Assembly: GCF_900119385.1 (NCBI RefSeq)
Contig: NZ_FPKO01000008.1
Location: 412,382 to 476,381 of the forward strand
Source: Thermophilibacter mediterraneus
GTDB taxonomy: Bacteria > Actinomycetota > Coriobacteriia > Coriobacteriales > Atopobiaceae
Length of the DNA stretch: 64,000 bases
Direction of reading: 5' to 3'
Shown: in pieces, positions 10,031 through 17,571 of the stretch
How the letters are laid out: every line of letters begins with the position of its first letter
Numbering within the stretch: position 1 is the first letter of the stretch
The notes under the pieces: generated by a model
What the model was told of the DNA's origin: nothing
The model's input: only the letters and a program-made list of their open reading frames with translations
Databases searched by the model: none
Made by a program: the position numbers and the translations under genes

Positions 10031-10270
10031 TCCCGCAAAAACCCGCACCGATTGGGTAGCATTTTTTATGTTGGCCGCCCACGCGTCCACGCCCAAGGCC
10101 GTTAGAGCCCACGATATGACGCATTTGCCGAGCGATTGGGTGGCGCGACGCCCTCGGGGAGCGCCTCGCCGGAGGGGGCACTACCCAATCATCGGGGTTT
10201 TCTCGCAAATCAGCCCTGTCCGAGTGACGCCCACGCAGCAGAATGCCCAATGGCAGCCCGTTTTGGGCAA
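10031..10270. repeat. TACCCAATC-type dispersed repeat, group 1
   Basis: The 9857-10486 gap (630 bases) has no credible gene but is full of repeats. The core TACCCAATCRNNGGGGTTTT appears on the minus strand at about 10031-10075 and on the plus strand at about 10177-10215, with a partial plus copy at 10241-10270 (CCCA anchors of the last two are 62 bp apart). A degenerate minus copy lies near 10123-10150. The same family recurs at 27876-28130. Confidence 0.65.
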
Positions 10271-10410
10271 GCACGCACGGGCCGCGGTTCGAGCGCGGCG
10301 CAGGAGCAGGCGTGCACGGGGAAGCGGTGCGAGCGAGGCGCAGGGGCAAGCACGCACGGGTCGCGGTTCGAGCGCGGCGCTGGGGCAGGCGCGCGCGGGA
10401 CGGGCGTCAA
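10267..10410. repeat. 39-40 bp tandem repeat, about 3.5 copies
   Basis: Units beginning GCARGC start at 10267, 10306, 10346 and 10385, giving periods of 39, 40 and 39 bp. Each holds a CACGGG block, then GCGGTTCGAGCG, then GGCGC. The last unit is partial. They lie between the TACCCAATC repeats and the 3' end of the DUF956 gene. The embedded GGTTCGAG is not part of a tRNA. Confidence 0.65.
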
Positions 10411-10486
10411 TCGTGACCGGCCCAGCCCGGACGGCCCGGATTGCCCGACGCCGGCCTAGGGCGCCGAAGCGCGGGCGAAGGTGCCC

Positions 10487-10873
10487 CTACCCGCGACGAA
10501 AGATCCGGTTGAAGAGCCCGACGCACCCCGCGCGCAGCACGCCGAAGAACGTCTCCGAGCGCACGATCTTCTCGGCACCTATGTGCGCGCGGATGGCGCG
10601 CAGGGTGGCGTGGTTTCTGCGCGTCGAGAAGGCGAAGTGACCGTTCTCCTTGGTGAAGACGGCGAAGCGCGGGATGATGCGCCCCCCGAAGAGCACCGAT
10701 GCCGCGATGTGGTCGATCTGGTCCCAGGGGATCTGGATGTAGTCCTCGACGTTGCGCTCGTTGTAGTACTCGAGCGCGCGGTCGCCCACCATCATGGTGC
10801 CCGTGGTCGACAGGCCGACGAACATGCTCGCGGGGACGGTGTACTCGACGGAGGTGTTCTGAGACTGTGCCAT
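10487..10873 (-). CDS. DUF956 family protein of the mannose PTS operon (ManO-like)
   Basis: A 128-residue DUF956 protein. These occur almost only as the fourth gene of mannose-family PTS operons and are proposed to modulate them. Matching blocks are GTMMVGDRALEYYNERNV, IPWDQIDHIAASV and FTKENGHFAFSTRR; the fold resembles a PH-like domain. The ATG at 10871-10873 has GAGAGGAC upstream. It lies about 200 bases after manZ, with a small hairpin between that could lower its expression relative to manXYZ. The biochemical role is not established. Confidence 0.85.
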   Translation of the reverse strand: MAQSQNTSVEYTVPASMFVGLSTTGTMMVGDRALEYYNERNVEDYIQIPWDQIDHIAASVLFGGRIIPRFAVFTKENGHFAFSTRRNHATLRAIRAHIGAEKIVRSETFFGVLRAGCVGLFNRIFRRG

Positions 10874-11047
10874 TGCGGCCGTCCTCTCTGAGTGATTCTA
10901 CGGTCGGCGGGGCCTCGTGCCGGCCCGCGGCGGGGCCTCGGGACGCGCTGCGCCCCGGACGGCAAAGGGGCCGCGCCCCGCACGAAATGCCATTGTGACA
11001 CTTCTGCGAGAGCGCGGCCCCGAGAAGACGGGTCGGCCGCGACCGTG

Positions 11048-11066
11048 GTCGGGGCCGGACCCCGAC
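11048..11066 (-). terminator. Hairpin just after manZ
   Basis: GTCGGGG (11048-11054) and CCCCGAC (11060-11066) form a 7-bp stem with a 5-base loop, nine bases downstream of the manZ stop on the minus strand. There is no T-run, so it is more likely an mRNA-stabilising or partial-attenuation hairpin before the DUF956 gene than a full terminator. Confidence 0.4.
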
Positions 11067-11074
11067 GTCAGGTC

Positions 11075-12013
11075 CTAGAGCAGGCCGGCGAGGTGGCCGA
11101 GGATGCCCACGGCGAACATGCCGATGATGATGACGATCGGGGAGACCTTCTTCTTGAGCAGCCAGCAGCACAGCAGCGTGACGCACACGGCGGCAAGGCC
11201 CGGGATGAGCTGGTCGAGGTTGGCCTGGAGCGTGGTGACCTTCTCGACCTCGAGGCCGGTGGCGCCGAGGGAGGAGAAGCTGCTCAGGGCGTCGTGGATG
11301 GCCTGGGCAACGCCCGAGGAGTCGGCCGTGGCCTGGATGGCGCTCCAGTCGATGTAGGCGCCCTCAGACTGCGTGACGGTGGAGACGGTCGGCGCGAAGG
11401 AGATGGACACCCAGCGCTGGACCAGGCCGCCGATGACGAACATGCCGAGGATGGAGGCGCCCTCGGTGATCTTGCCCATCAGGCCGCCGGAGAGGTCCTT
11501 GGTGATGGAGGTGCCGAGCTTGTAGCCGAACTCCTGCGTGTACCACATGAACAGCAGGCGCATGGCGTTCCACACCACGAAGAAGAGAATCGGGCCCATG
11601 ATGGAGCCGCCCATCGCGAGCGAGGCGCCGAGCGCGCCGAGCAGCGGGCGGGCGGTGAACCAGAAGACCGGGTCGCCGACGCCGGCGAGCGGGCCCATCA
11701 TGCCGACCTTGACGCCCTGGATGGCGGTGTCGTCGACGGGGGCGCCGTTGGCGCGGTCCTCCTCGAGGGCGAGCGTGACGCCGATGACGGGCGAGGAGAC
11801 GTACGGGTGCGTGTTGTAGAACTCCATGTGACGCTTGAGCGCCGCGATCTGGTCATCCTTGTTGGTGTAGAGCTTCTTGATGGCCGGAATCATGGAGTAG
11901 CACCAGCCGCCGTTCTGCATGCGCTCGTAGTTCCAGGAGCCCTGCAGGAACTGGTGACGCCACCAAACGGAGATGCGGTCCTTCTTGGACAGCGTGATCT
12001 TGTTCTCTGCCAT
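11075..12013 (-). CDS. manZ: PTS mannose-family transporter subunit IID
   Basis: Membrane subunit that, with IIC, moves and phosphorylates mannose, glucose or related hexoses. It has 312 residues. WWRHQFLQGSWNYERMQNGG at the N terminus, LEEDRANGAPVDDTAIQGVK and MGPLAGVGDPVFWFTARP are hallmark IID blocks. Hydrophobic segments cluster in the middle and in the last 40 residues. The ATG at 12011-12013 was chosen over an earlier in-frame start because GGGGGAGAG stands just before it and the family begins there. It lies 19 bases after manY in the operon manX-manY-manZ-DUF956. Confidence 0.95.
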   Translation of the reverse strand: MAENKITLSKKDRISVWWRHQFLQGSWNYERMQNGGWCYSMIPAIKKLYTNKDDQIAALKRHMEFYNTHPYVSSPVIGVTLALEEDRANGAPVDDTAIQGVKVGMMGPLAGVGDPVFWFTARPLLGALGASLAMGGSIMGPILFFVVWNAMRLLFMWYTQEFGYKLGTSITKDLSGGLMGKITEGASILGMFVIGGLVQRWVSISFAPTVSTVTQSEGAYIDWSAIQATADSSGVAQAIHDALSSFSSLGATGLEVEKVTTLQANLDQLIPGLAAVCVTLLCCWLLKKKVSPIVIIIGMFAVGILGHLAGLL

Positions 12014-12032
12014 GTGTAACTCTCCCCCTTTC

Positions 12033-12848
12033 CTACTCGTAGTCGTCCAGGATGTCGCCGAGCGGGTCGCCCGAGCCGCCTGCAGCGCCGGCACCGGACT
12101 TGGCGACCTCCTTGAGGCCCAGGTAGATGAGGGCCAGGGAGATGCCGATGACGCCGAGGGCGATGAGGGTCAGCTGAGAGATGGCGGCGAGGCAGAAGCC
12201 GAGCGCGAAGAACGGCCAGACCTCGGTGGTCGCCATCATGTTGATGACCATGGCATAGCCAACCGCGGCGACCATGCCGCCGCCGATGGTCATGCCCTCG
12301 TTGAGCCACGCGGGCATCATGTTGAGGGCGCCCATGACGGCATCGGACGGGATGAAGCAGAGGGCGGCAGCCGGGATGGCGATGCGGACGCCCTGCATGC
12401 AGATGGCGATGATCTGCCAGATCTCGATCGAGGTGAAGTTGCCCTTGGCGGCCGCGGCGTCCTGGATGTGGACGACGGGGATGGCGAGGGTACGGACGAT
12501 CATCGTCAGGAAGAGGCCGGCCACGGAGAGGGGCACGGCCACGGCGATGGCCGTTGAGATGGCCTGGCTCTGGTCGGCGCCGGAGTTGAGCGCGAGGACC
12601 ATCAGGATTGCCGAGGCCACCGACGCGAGCGCCGCGTCAGGGGCGACGGCGGCGCCGACGTTGGCCCAGCCGAGGGCCATCATCTGCAGGGTGCCGCCGA
12701 GGATGATGCCGGCGTCGAGGTGGCCGCTCACCAGACCGATGAGCGTGCACGCGACGAGCGGCTGGTGGAACTGCCACTGGTCAAGAACGCCTTCCATGCC
12801 GGCGAGGAAGGCAACGATGACAATCAGGATGATTGTGAATACCGACAT
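12033..12848 (-). CDS. manY: PTS mannose-family transporter subunit IIC
   Basis: Channel subunit of the mannose-family PTS, 271 residues, highly hydrophobic with several transmembrane helices. The N-terminal block LDQWQFHQPLVACTLIGLV and the following ILGGTLQMMALGWANVGAA are diagnostic for IIC of this family. The C terminus is a soluble Gly/Asp tail. The ATG at 12846-12848 follows manX after 13 bases with a GGAGGGAAAC ribosome site. Confidence 0.95.
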   Translation of the reverse strand: MSVFTIILIVIVAFLAGMEGVLDQWQFHQPLVACTLIGLVSGHLDAGIILGGTLQMMALGWANVGAAVAPDAALASVASAILMVLALNSGADQSQAISTAIAVAVPLSVAGLFLTMIVRTLAIPVVHIQDAAAAKGNFTSIEIWQIIAICMQGVRIAIPAAALCFIPSDAVMGALNMMPAWLNEGMTIGGGMVAAVGYAMVINMMATTEVWPFFALGFCLAAISQLTLIALGVIGISLALIYLGLKEVAKSGAGAAGGSGDPLGDILDDYE

Positions 12849-12861
12849 GTTTCCCTCCTTC

Positions 12862-13854
12862 TTATGCCTGTGCGGCCAGCTCGGACTTGGCCTTCTTCAT
12901 CATGGAGTCGAAGTTCTCGGGCGAGTCAGCGGGGACCTTGCGGACGTCGAACTTGATGCCCTTGGCCGCGAGCTTCTCGATCGTGTCGTAGTCGTCCTGG
13001 TCCATGGCGATGGCCTGGGTGACGACGACCTTGCCCACGGAGTGGGCCATCGAGCCGAGGTTGACCTCCTTGATGTCCACGCCGCCCTCGACGCACGCGA
13101 GGAGGTCCTGCGGGGTCTCGAAGAGCAGCATCGCCTTGGTGGCGCCGAAGCGCGGGTCCTTGGAGACCTCGATCATCTTCTTGATCGGGATGACGTGGGC
13201 CTTGACTCCAGGAGGCGCCGCCTGCTGGATCATGGTCTTGCGCAGCTCGTCGTGAGCGACGCCGTCGGAGACCACGATGATGCGGTCGGGGTTGGTCTGC
13301 TTGGTCCACGTGGTGGCAACCTGGCCGTGGAGCAGACGGGTGTCGACGCGGCACATGACGAACTTGATGTGTCCGTCACCGAGGACGGTGCCCTCGGGAA
13401 TCGCGCCGGCGGGAGCGGCGGCAGGCGCGGCGGCGACAGGGGCGGCCTCCGCGGGAGCGAGCTCCTCGGGCTTGATGCACACGCCGGCCTTGGCCTCGGG
13501 GTAGATGGCCTTGGCGACGTCGGCGGCGGAGTCGCTGCCCATGCGCTCACCGTAGGCGGAGATGAGCATAGGCAGGTTCATGCCACCAACCGCAACCCAG
13601 GTCGGGTGCTCCTCCAGCAGGAGCGAGACCTGGTTCCAGGGCGTGCCACCCTGGAGGTCGACCAGGAACAGGACCTGCTCCTGGTCATCGAAGCCGGAGA
13701 CAGCCTCGAGAATCTTGGCCCTGAGGTCGTCTGGCCCCATGTCGGGCGTGAGCGTCACGGCGGCGACGTTCTCCTGGGGGCCAAAGATCATCTGGCCGGA
13801 CATCTTGATGCCCTCGGCGAACGAGCCGTGACTGGCTAGAACAATGCTAACCAC
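12862..13854 (-). CDS. manX: PTS mannose-family transporter subunit IIAB
   Basis: Cytosolic fusion of the two phosphotransfer domains. IIA (about 1-130) has its phospho-His at H9 (VLASHGSF). An Ala/Pro linker spans about 131-155. IIB (about 160-330) has its His at H176 (VDTRLLHGQV). Phosphate passes from HPr to H9, to H176, to the sugar. The start is taken as GTG at 13852-13854: an AAAGGAGG ribosome site lies six bases upstream, and it would be inside the protein if the in-frame ATG at 13872 were used. The gene heads the operon and has a visible promoter. Confidence 0.95.
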   Translation of the reverse strand: MVSIVLASHGSFAEGIKMSGQMIFGPQENVAAVTLTPDMGPDDLRAKILEAVSGFDDQEQVLFLVDLQGGTPWNQVSLLLEEHPTWVAVGGMNLPMLISAYGERMGSDSAADVAKAIYPEAKAGVCIKPEELAPAEAAPVAAAPAAAPAGAIPEGTVLGDGHIKFVMCRVDTRLLHGQVATTWTKQTNPDRIIVVSDGVAHDELRKTMIQQAAPPGVKAHVIPIKKMIEVSKDPRFGATKAMLLFETPQDLLACVEGGVDIKEVNLGSMAHSVGKVVVTQAIAMDQDDYDTIEKLAAKGIKFDVRKVPADSPENFDSMMKKAKSELAAQA

Positions 13855-13963
13855 CGCATACCTCCTTTTCAAAAACGCGGACTCTTACCTTGCCAAACGT
13901 ACGCGCAGCGACAGGTTCCCCCCTGTACACGCTTTCTCCCCCATTGCTCCACGCACCGTCCAC

Positions 13964-13992
13964 ATTTTAGCAAGTTGTGAGCAGATGGTGAA
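13964..13992 (-). promoter_or_regulatory. Promoter of the manXYZ operon
   Basis: On the minus strand TTCACC (13987-13992) and TAAAAT (13964-13969) are separated by 17 bases, and TGC just before the -10 makes it an extended type. It lies about 110 bases upstream of the manX GTG. No clear operator or CRE-like palindrome was seen beside it. Confidence 0.5.
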
Positions 13993-14062
13993 GGCGTTTC
14001 GTCCGCATTTCTGAACGTCGCCGACAGGGCGGGCGAACGGCGAGAAGGACCTCGAGGCAGAC

Positions 14063-14099
14063 GACCCCCGCGGGGCGCCGAAGAGGCCCCGCGGGGGTC
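14063..14099 (-). terminator. Strong GC hairpin after pepQ
   Basis: GACCCCCGCGGGGC (14063-14076) is repeated in inverse at the right (to 14099) around an 8-base loop. It lies about 30 bases past the pepQ stop on the minus strand. No T-run follows, which is common for high-GC actinobacterial terminators. It insulates pepQ from the man promoter. Confidence 0.55.
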
Positions 14100-14129
14100 G
14101 CGCCTAGGCTCTTCTCGTCGTGCGCCGGC

Positions 14130-15254
14130 CTAGCGGCCCACGATGACGAGGTCGTGCGTGGAGCGGGTGAAGGGCTCGTATCCGTCCTCGGTCACCACGC
14201 CGAAATCCTCCAGGCGGATGCCGAACCTGCCCGGGAGGTAGACGCCCGGCTCGATGGTGACCACGGCGCCGGCGGGAACGGGCCTGTCCCAGGAGCGGTT
14301 GAAGTTGGGCCGCTCGTGAATCTCGAGGCCCACGCCGTGACCGAGCCCGTGCCCGAAGTAGTCGCCGTACCCCGCCTCGGTGATGACGTCGACCGCCACC
14401 TGGTGGATGTCGCGCCCGACGACGCCGGCGCGGACGGCGGCGGCGCAGGCCTCGTGCGCGCGGCGGACGACGTCGTAGACCGCGCGCTGCTCGTCGCTCG
14501 GCTCGCCCACGCAGACGGTGCGGGTCATGTCGGAGTGGTAGTCGCGGAAGCCCGCGCCGTAGTCCATGACGATGAGGTCGCCCTCCCCGACCACGTAGGG
14601 GCCGGGCTGGGCGTGGGGGTTCGCACCGTTGGGGCCTGCCGCGACGATGGTGCCGAAGGAGAGCTCGTCGGCGCCGTGGGAGAGCATGTAGTTCTCGAGC
14701 TCGACGCGGATCTCCTGCTCGGTCTGCCCCGCGCGGATGAAGCCGCAGATGTGGTCGAAGGCCGCGTCGGTGACCTCCTGCGCGCGGCGCATGAGCTCGA
14801 TCTCCTCGGCGTCCTTGACGCTGCGCAGGTCGCAGATGTCGCCGTGGAGGCGCGGGGTGAGGCAGGCGATCGACGACGACGCGCACGCCGCGCGGAAGTC
14901 GTCGAAGAAGGCGAGGGTGCAGGTGTCCTCGACGGCGACCACCCGGGCGCGCGCCTCGCGCACGCGCGCGGCGGCCCAGGCGGGGGCGTCCACGGGGTCC
15001 ATGTCGATCCGCCAGGGGCAGTCCTCGCCGAGGCGCTCGCGGAAGGTGTTGTAGTAGCGCGAGTCGGTGTGGAGCCAGAGCCCGTCGGCCGTCACGACGG
15101 CGGTGTGCGCGGTCTCGAAGTCGAAGGTGCGCTCGGAGCCGGTGAACCAGCGCAGGTCGGGGTTGTTGCGCAGGATCACGGCGTCGTAGCCGCGCTCGGA
15201 CATGAGGGCGCGCAGGCGCGCGACGCGCCCGGCGCAGGCCAAGCTGTCTGCCAT
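14130..15254 (-). CDS. pepQ: Xaa-Pro aminopeptidase/dipeptidase (M24B family)
   Basis: Cytosolic metallopeptidase that cleaves peptides next to proline. The N-terminal creatinase-like domain spans about 10-140. The pita-bread catalytic domain has all five metal ligands: D231 (MDYGAG), D242 (HSDMTRT), H306 (GHGLGHGVGL), E335 (IEPGVYLPG) and E349 (RLEDFG). At 374 residues it is the short PepQ/YpdF type. The ATG at 15252-15254 has AAAGGAAC upstream. It follows aroB after 60 bases. Confidence 0.9.
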   Translation of the reverse strand: MADSLACAGRVARLRALMSERGYDAVILRNNPDLRWFTGSERTFDFETAHTAVVTADGLWLHTDSRYYNTFRERLGEDCPWRIDMDPVDAPAWAAARVREARARVVAVEDTCTLAFFDDFRAACASSSIACLTPRLHGDICDLRSVKDAEEIELMRRAQEVTDAAFDHICGFIRAGQTEQEIRVELENYMLSHGADELSFGTIVAAGPNGANPHAQPGPYVVGEGDLIVMDYGAGFRDYHSDMTRTVCVGEPSDEQRAVYDVVRRAHEACAAAVRAGVVGRDIHQVAVDVITEAGYGDYFGHGLGHGVGLEIHERPNFNRSWDRPVPAGAVVTIEPGVYLPGRFGIRLEDFGVVTEDGYEPFTRSTHDLVIVGR

Positions 15255-15314
15255 GGTGGTTCCTTTCTCGAAGGGGTTGGGACGGATGCGCCGGGGCCCG
15301 GCGCGCGGGGCGCG

Positions 15315-16424
15315 TCAGCGCGCGGCGCACCACGCGGCGGCGTGCTCGGCGAGAAGCTCGTCGGAGACGATGCTCAGGCGGACGCGGCCGAGCGCGCGGG
15401 GGGTGGCGACCATGAAGCGGTTGGAGCGGCGGAAGCGCTCCGACCTGATCTGCGCGACGAGCGCGTCGGGGTCGACCCGCGCCTCGACCGTCCCCACGCC
15501 CAGGCGCTCGAGGAGCTCGTCGAGCGTGAACATGTCATCGACGGAGAGCTGCTCGAGCCCCACGGCGAGGCGCGCCGCGAAGCGCATGCCGTCCGCGAGG
15601 AGGGCGGACTCGGGCACGTCCGGGCCCACGAGCGGCCGCAGCGCGCACGCGAGCTCGTGCCCGAACGAGATGGACTGGCGCGTGGACGCGGAGGTCGCGG
15701 AGACGACGCGCCCGCGGCCCTTGATGCTCTCGAGCAGCTCGTCGAGCAGGGCGTCGGGGTCTGCCGCGGCGAGCGCGTCAGCGGCGTCCCACAGGCGGCC
15801 GAACGACTTGTTGGAGTCGCACGTCGCCGTGGCGACCATGAGGGCGAAGGCGTGGAGGAGCTCCTCGTGGGAGGGGTCGCAGTCGAAGAGGCCCGGGTCG
15901 ACCACGCAGAAGCGCGCCGCCCCGTCGTTGGAGACCATGCGCGGGGCGCCCGGCAGGTCGAGCGCCCTCGGGGTCGGACCGCAGAGCAGCGCGGCGGGCG
16001 CGGAGGTCGGCACCTCGAGCAGCGACACCCCTCCGCACCACGTCCCGCACGCGAACGACGCCACCGAGAGGGCCTCGTAGCCGCCCACGGCGACGACGAT
16101 GTCCTCGGCGACGACGCCGGCGTCGGCGAGGAGCTCGTCGAGCGCCTCGACGCGGGGGAGGTCGCAGCCCCCCTCCGGCATCTCGATGCGACGGACCTCG
16201 AAGCCGGAGGAGGAGAGGTCGCGGTGCAGCGCCTCGACGAGCGCCGGATCGACGCCCCCCTCCCCCACGAGCGCCGCGACGTGCGGCTTGCCGATGGCGG
16301 TGCGCAGCTCCTTGGCCGCGCTGCCGCTGATTCCCCAGCCGCCGCGAACGTCCATGGAGACGTTGCGCATGGCGACCCACTGGCGCGCGCGGCGCGGCGC
16401 GGCGGCCCCGGACGCTTCGGTCAT
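15315..16424 (-). CDS. aroB: Degenerate 3-dehydroquinate synthase homologue (AroB-like)
   Basis: Position (overlapping aroK by ATGA), length (369) and overall pattern mark it as the aroB slot, but the catalytic motifs are mostly absent. The NAD-binding GGG-x-x-G-D-L block reads VGGYEALSVASF (113-124). The VGGKTGVN block is replaced by LLCGPTPRALDLP (146-158). The zinc-binding H-G-E-A-V-x-x-G-M reads SALLADGM (273-280). Only FGHE (254-257) recalls the GHTFGH zinc site. Classical DHQ synthase activity (DAHP to dehydroquinate) therefore looks doubtful. It may have another role or be decaying, though the frame is open over its full length. Confidence 0.7.
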   Translation of the reverse strand: MTEASGAAAPRRARQWVAMRNVSMDVRGGWGISGSAAKELRTAIGKPHVAALVGEGGVDPALVEALHRDLSSSGFEVRRIEMPEGGCDLPRVEALDELLADAGVVAEDIVVAVGGYEALSVASFACGTWCGGVSLLEVPTSAPAALLCGPTPRALDLPGAPRMVSNDGAARFCVVDPGLFDCDPSHEELLHAFALMVATATCDSNKSFGRLWDAADALAAADPDALLDELLESIKGRGRVVSATSASTRQSISFGHELACALRPLVGPDVPESALLADGMRFAARLAVGLEQLSVDDMFTLDELLERLGVGTVEARVDPDALVAQIRSERFRRSNRFMVATPRALGRVRLSIVSDELLAEHAAAWCAAR

Positions 16425-16969
16425 AGCAGGCCCCTTTCCCAGAGCAGCTGGCCGGCCTCGTGGGCCACCTGCTCGAACGTCTTGTTCCTGATGTCGATCG
16501 TGAGGTCGGCGACGCCCTCGTAGAGGGGGCGGCGCCGGTGGTACACCCGCGCGGCGTGCTCGGCCGTCCCGAGGTCGGGCCTGCGCTCCGGGCAGCGGAT
16601 CTGGCGGAGCGAGTCCTCGAGGTCCCCGTCGAGGAAGAGCACGGCGCCCATCTCGTGCATGAGCGCGCAGTTCTCCGGTCGCTCGACGATGCCGCCGCCG
16701 CAGCTCACGAGCAGCGACTTGCGCGAGGCGAGGCGCGCGAGCTCGCGGGTCTCCGCGTCGCGGAAGGCGTCCTCCCCGTCCTGGGCGAAGGCCTCCGCCA
16801 CCGTCTTGCCGAGCGCGCGCTCGACGAGGCGGTCGGTGTCGACGTGGGGGCGGTGGAAGAGCGAGCCGAGGTTACGCGCCAGGGTCGACTTCCCGGCCCC
16901 GAGAAAGCCCACGAAGAAGATGTGGTCGCACCCCTCGTGAACGACGTATCCCCCACCCTGCTCCGGCAC
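16421..16969 (-). CDS. aroK: Shikimate kinase
   Basis: Phosphorylates shikimate in the chorismate pathway. About 182 residues with Walker A GFLGAGKST, the shikimate-binding Asp in VDTDRLVE, Arg in DAFRDAE, the CGGGIV loop and the lid/adenine region RRPDL and RRRPLYEGVAD; all key residues are present. The GTG at 16967-16969 is preferred to an upstream in-frame ATG (16996) because AAGGGAGG lies four bases before it. Its last codon overlaps aroB (ATGA). No other shikimate genes are in the window. Confidence 0.9.
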   Translation of the reverse strand: MPEQGGGYVVHEGCDHIFFVGFLGAGKSTLARNLGSLFHRPHVDTDRLVERALGKTVAEAFAQDGEDAFRDAETRELARLASRKSLLVSCGGGIVERPENCALMHEMGAVLFLDGDLEDSLRQIRCPERRPDLGTAEHAARVYHRRRPLYEGVADLTIDIRNKTFEQVAHEAGQLLWERGLL

Positions 16970-17061
16970 AGAACCTCCCTTGCGACGAATCCGCACTCGA
17001 TTCTAGCAGGGGCGGGCGCGGGGCGGGCGGCTCGAGCCGGGCGAGAGGGTCGCGCCCCCGG

Positions 17062-17562
17062 CTACTCCCCCTCGAAGGAGACGCCGCGCAGGGCGAGGCG
17101 CTCGAAGACGCGGAAGACGTGCGTGTACCACAGGTCGGAGCGAGACTGCGGCCGCACGAGCACGGTGCGCACGCCCGCGAGGTTTCCCGCGGCGACGTCG
17201 GTGAAGACCTGGTCGCCGAACATCACGGTCCGATCGGCGGAGGCCCCGGCGCGGCGCATGGCGCGGCGCAGCGCCCACGGGAGCGGCTTCATGGCGTGGT
17301 CCACGAACTCGACGCCGAGCTCGCGCGCGGTGCGGCTCACCTGGGAGGTGTGGAAGTTGTTGGACACCAGGCACGCTGTCATGCCTGCCGCCCGCACGCG
17401 GGCGAGCCACTCCGTGACCTCGGCGGGCGCCTCGCGGGCGTCGCGCGGGACGCAGGTGTTGTCGCGGTCCAGAAGCACCAGCTCGATGCCGGCGTCGACG
17501 AGCTCGTCGACGCTCACGAGCGGCAGCGACGCCACGTAGCGCGTGGCCCTGAAGAGCCCCAT
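17062..17562 (-). CDS. YqeG family HAD IIIA-type phosphatase
   Basis: The 166-residue HAD hydrolase has motif I DRDNT near residue 32 (the YqeG form of DxDxT), motif II CLVSNN, and motif III/IV around MKPLPWALRRAM and FGDQVFTDVAAGN. The family includes mitochondrial phosphatidylglycerophosphate phosphatase relatives, but the bacterial substrate is not firmly known. The ATG at 17560-17562 has GTAGGAGG overlapping the mltG stop, so it is coupled to mltG, and aroK follows. Confidence 0.85.
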   Translation of the reverse strand: MGLFRATRYVASLPLVSVDELVDAGIELVLLDRDNTCVPRDAREAPAEVTEWLARVRAAGMTACLVSNNFHTSQVSRTARELGVEFVDHAMKPLPWALRRAMRRAGASADRTVMFGDQVFTDVAAGNLAGVRTVLVRPQSRSDLWYTHVFRVFERLALRGVSFEGE

Positions 17563-17571
17563 GCCCCCCTC

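Noticed and set aside
10267-10410. tRNA-like GGTTCGAG box
   Set aside because: It recurs within the 39-bp tandem repeat and no acceptor or anticodon stems can be formed around it.
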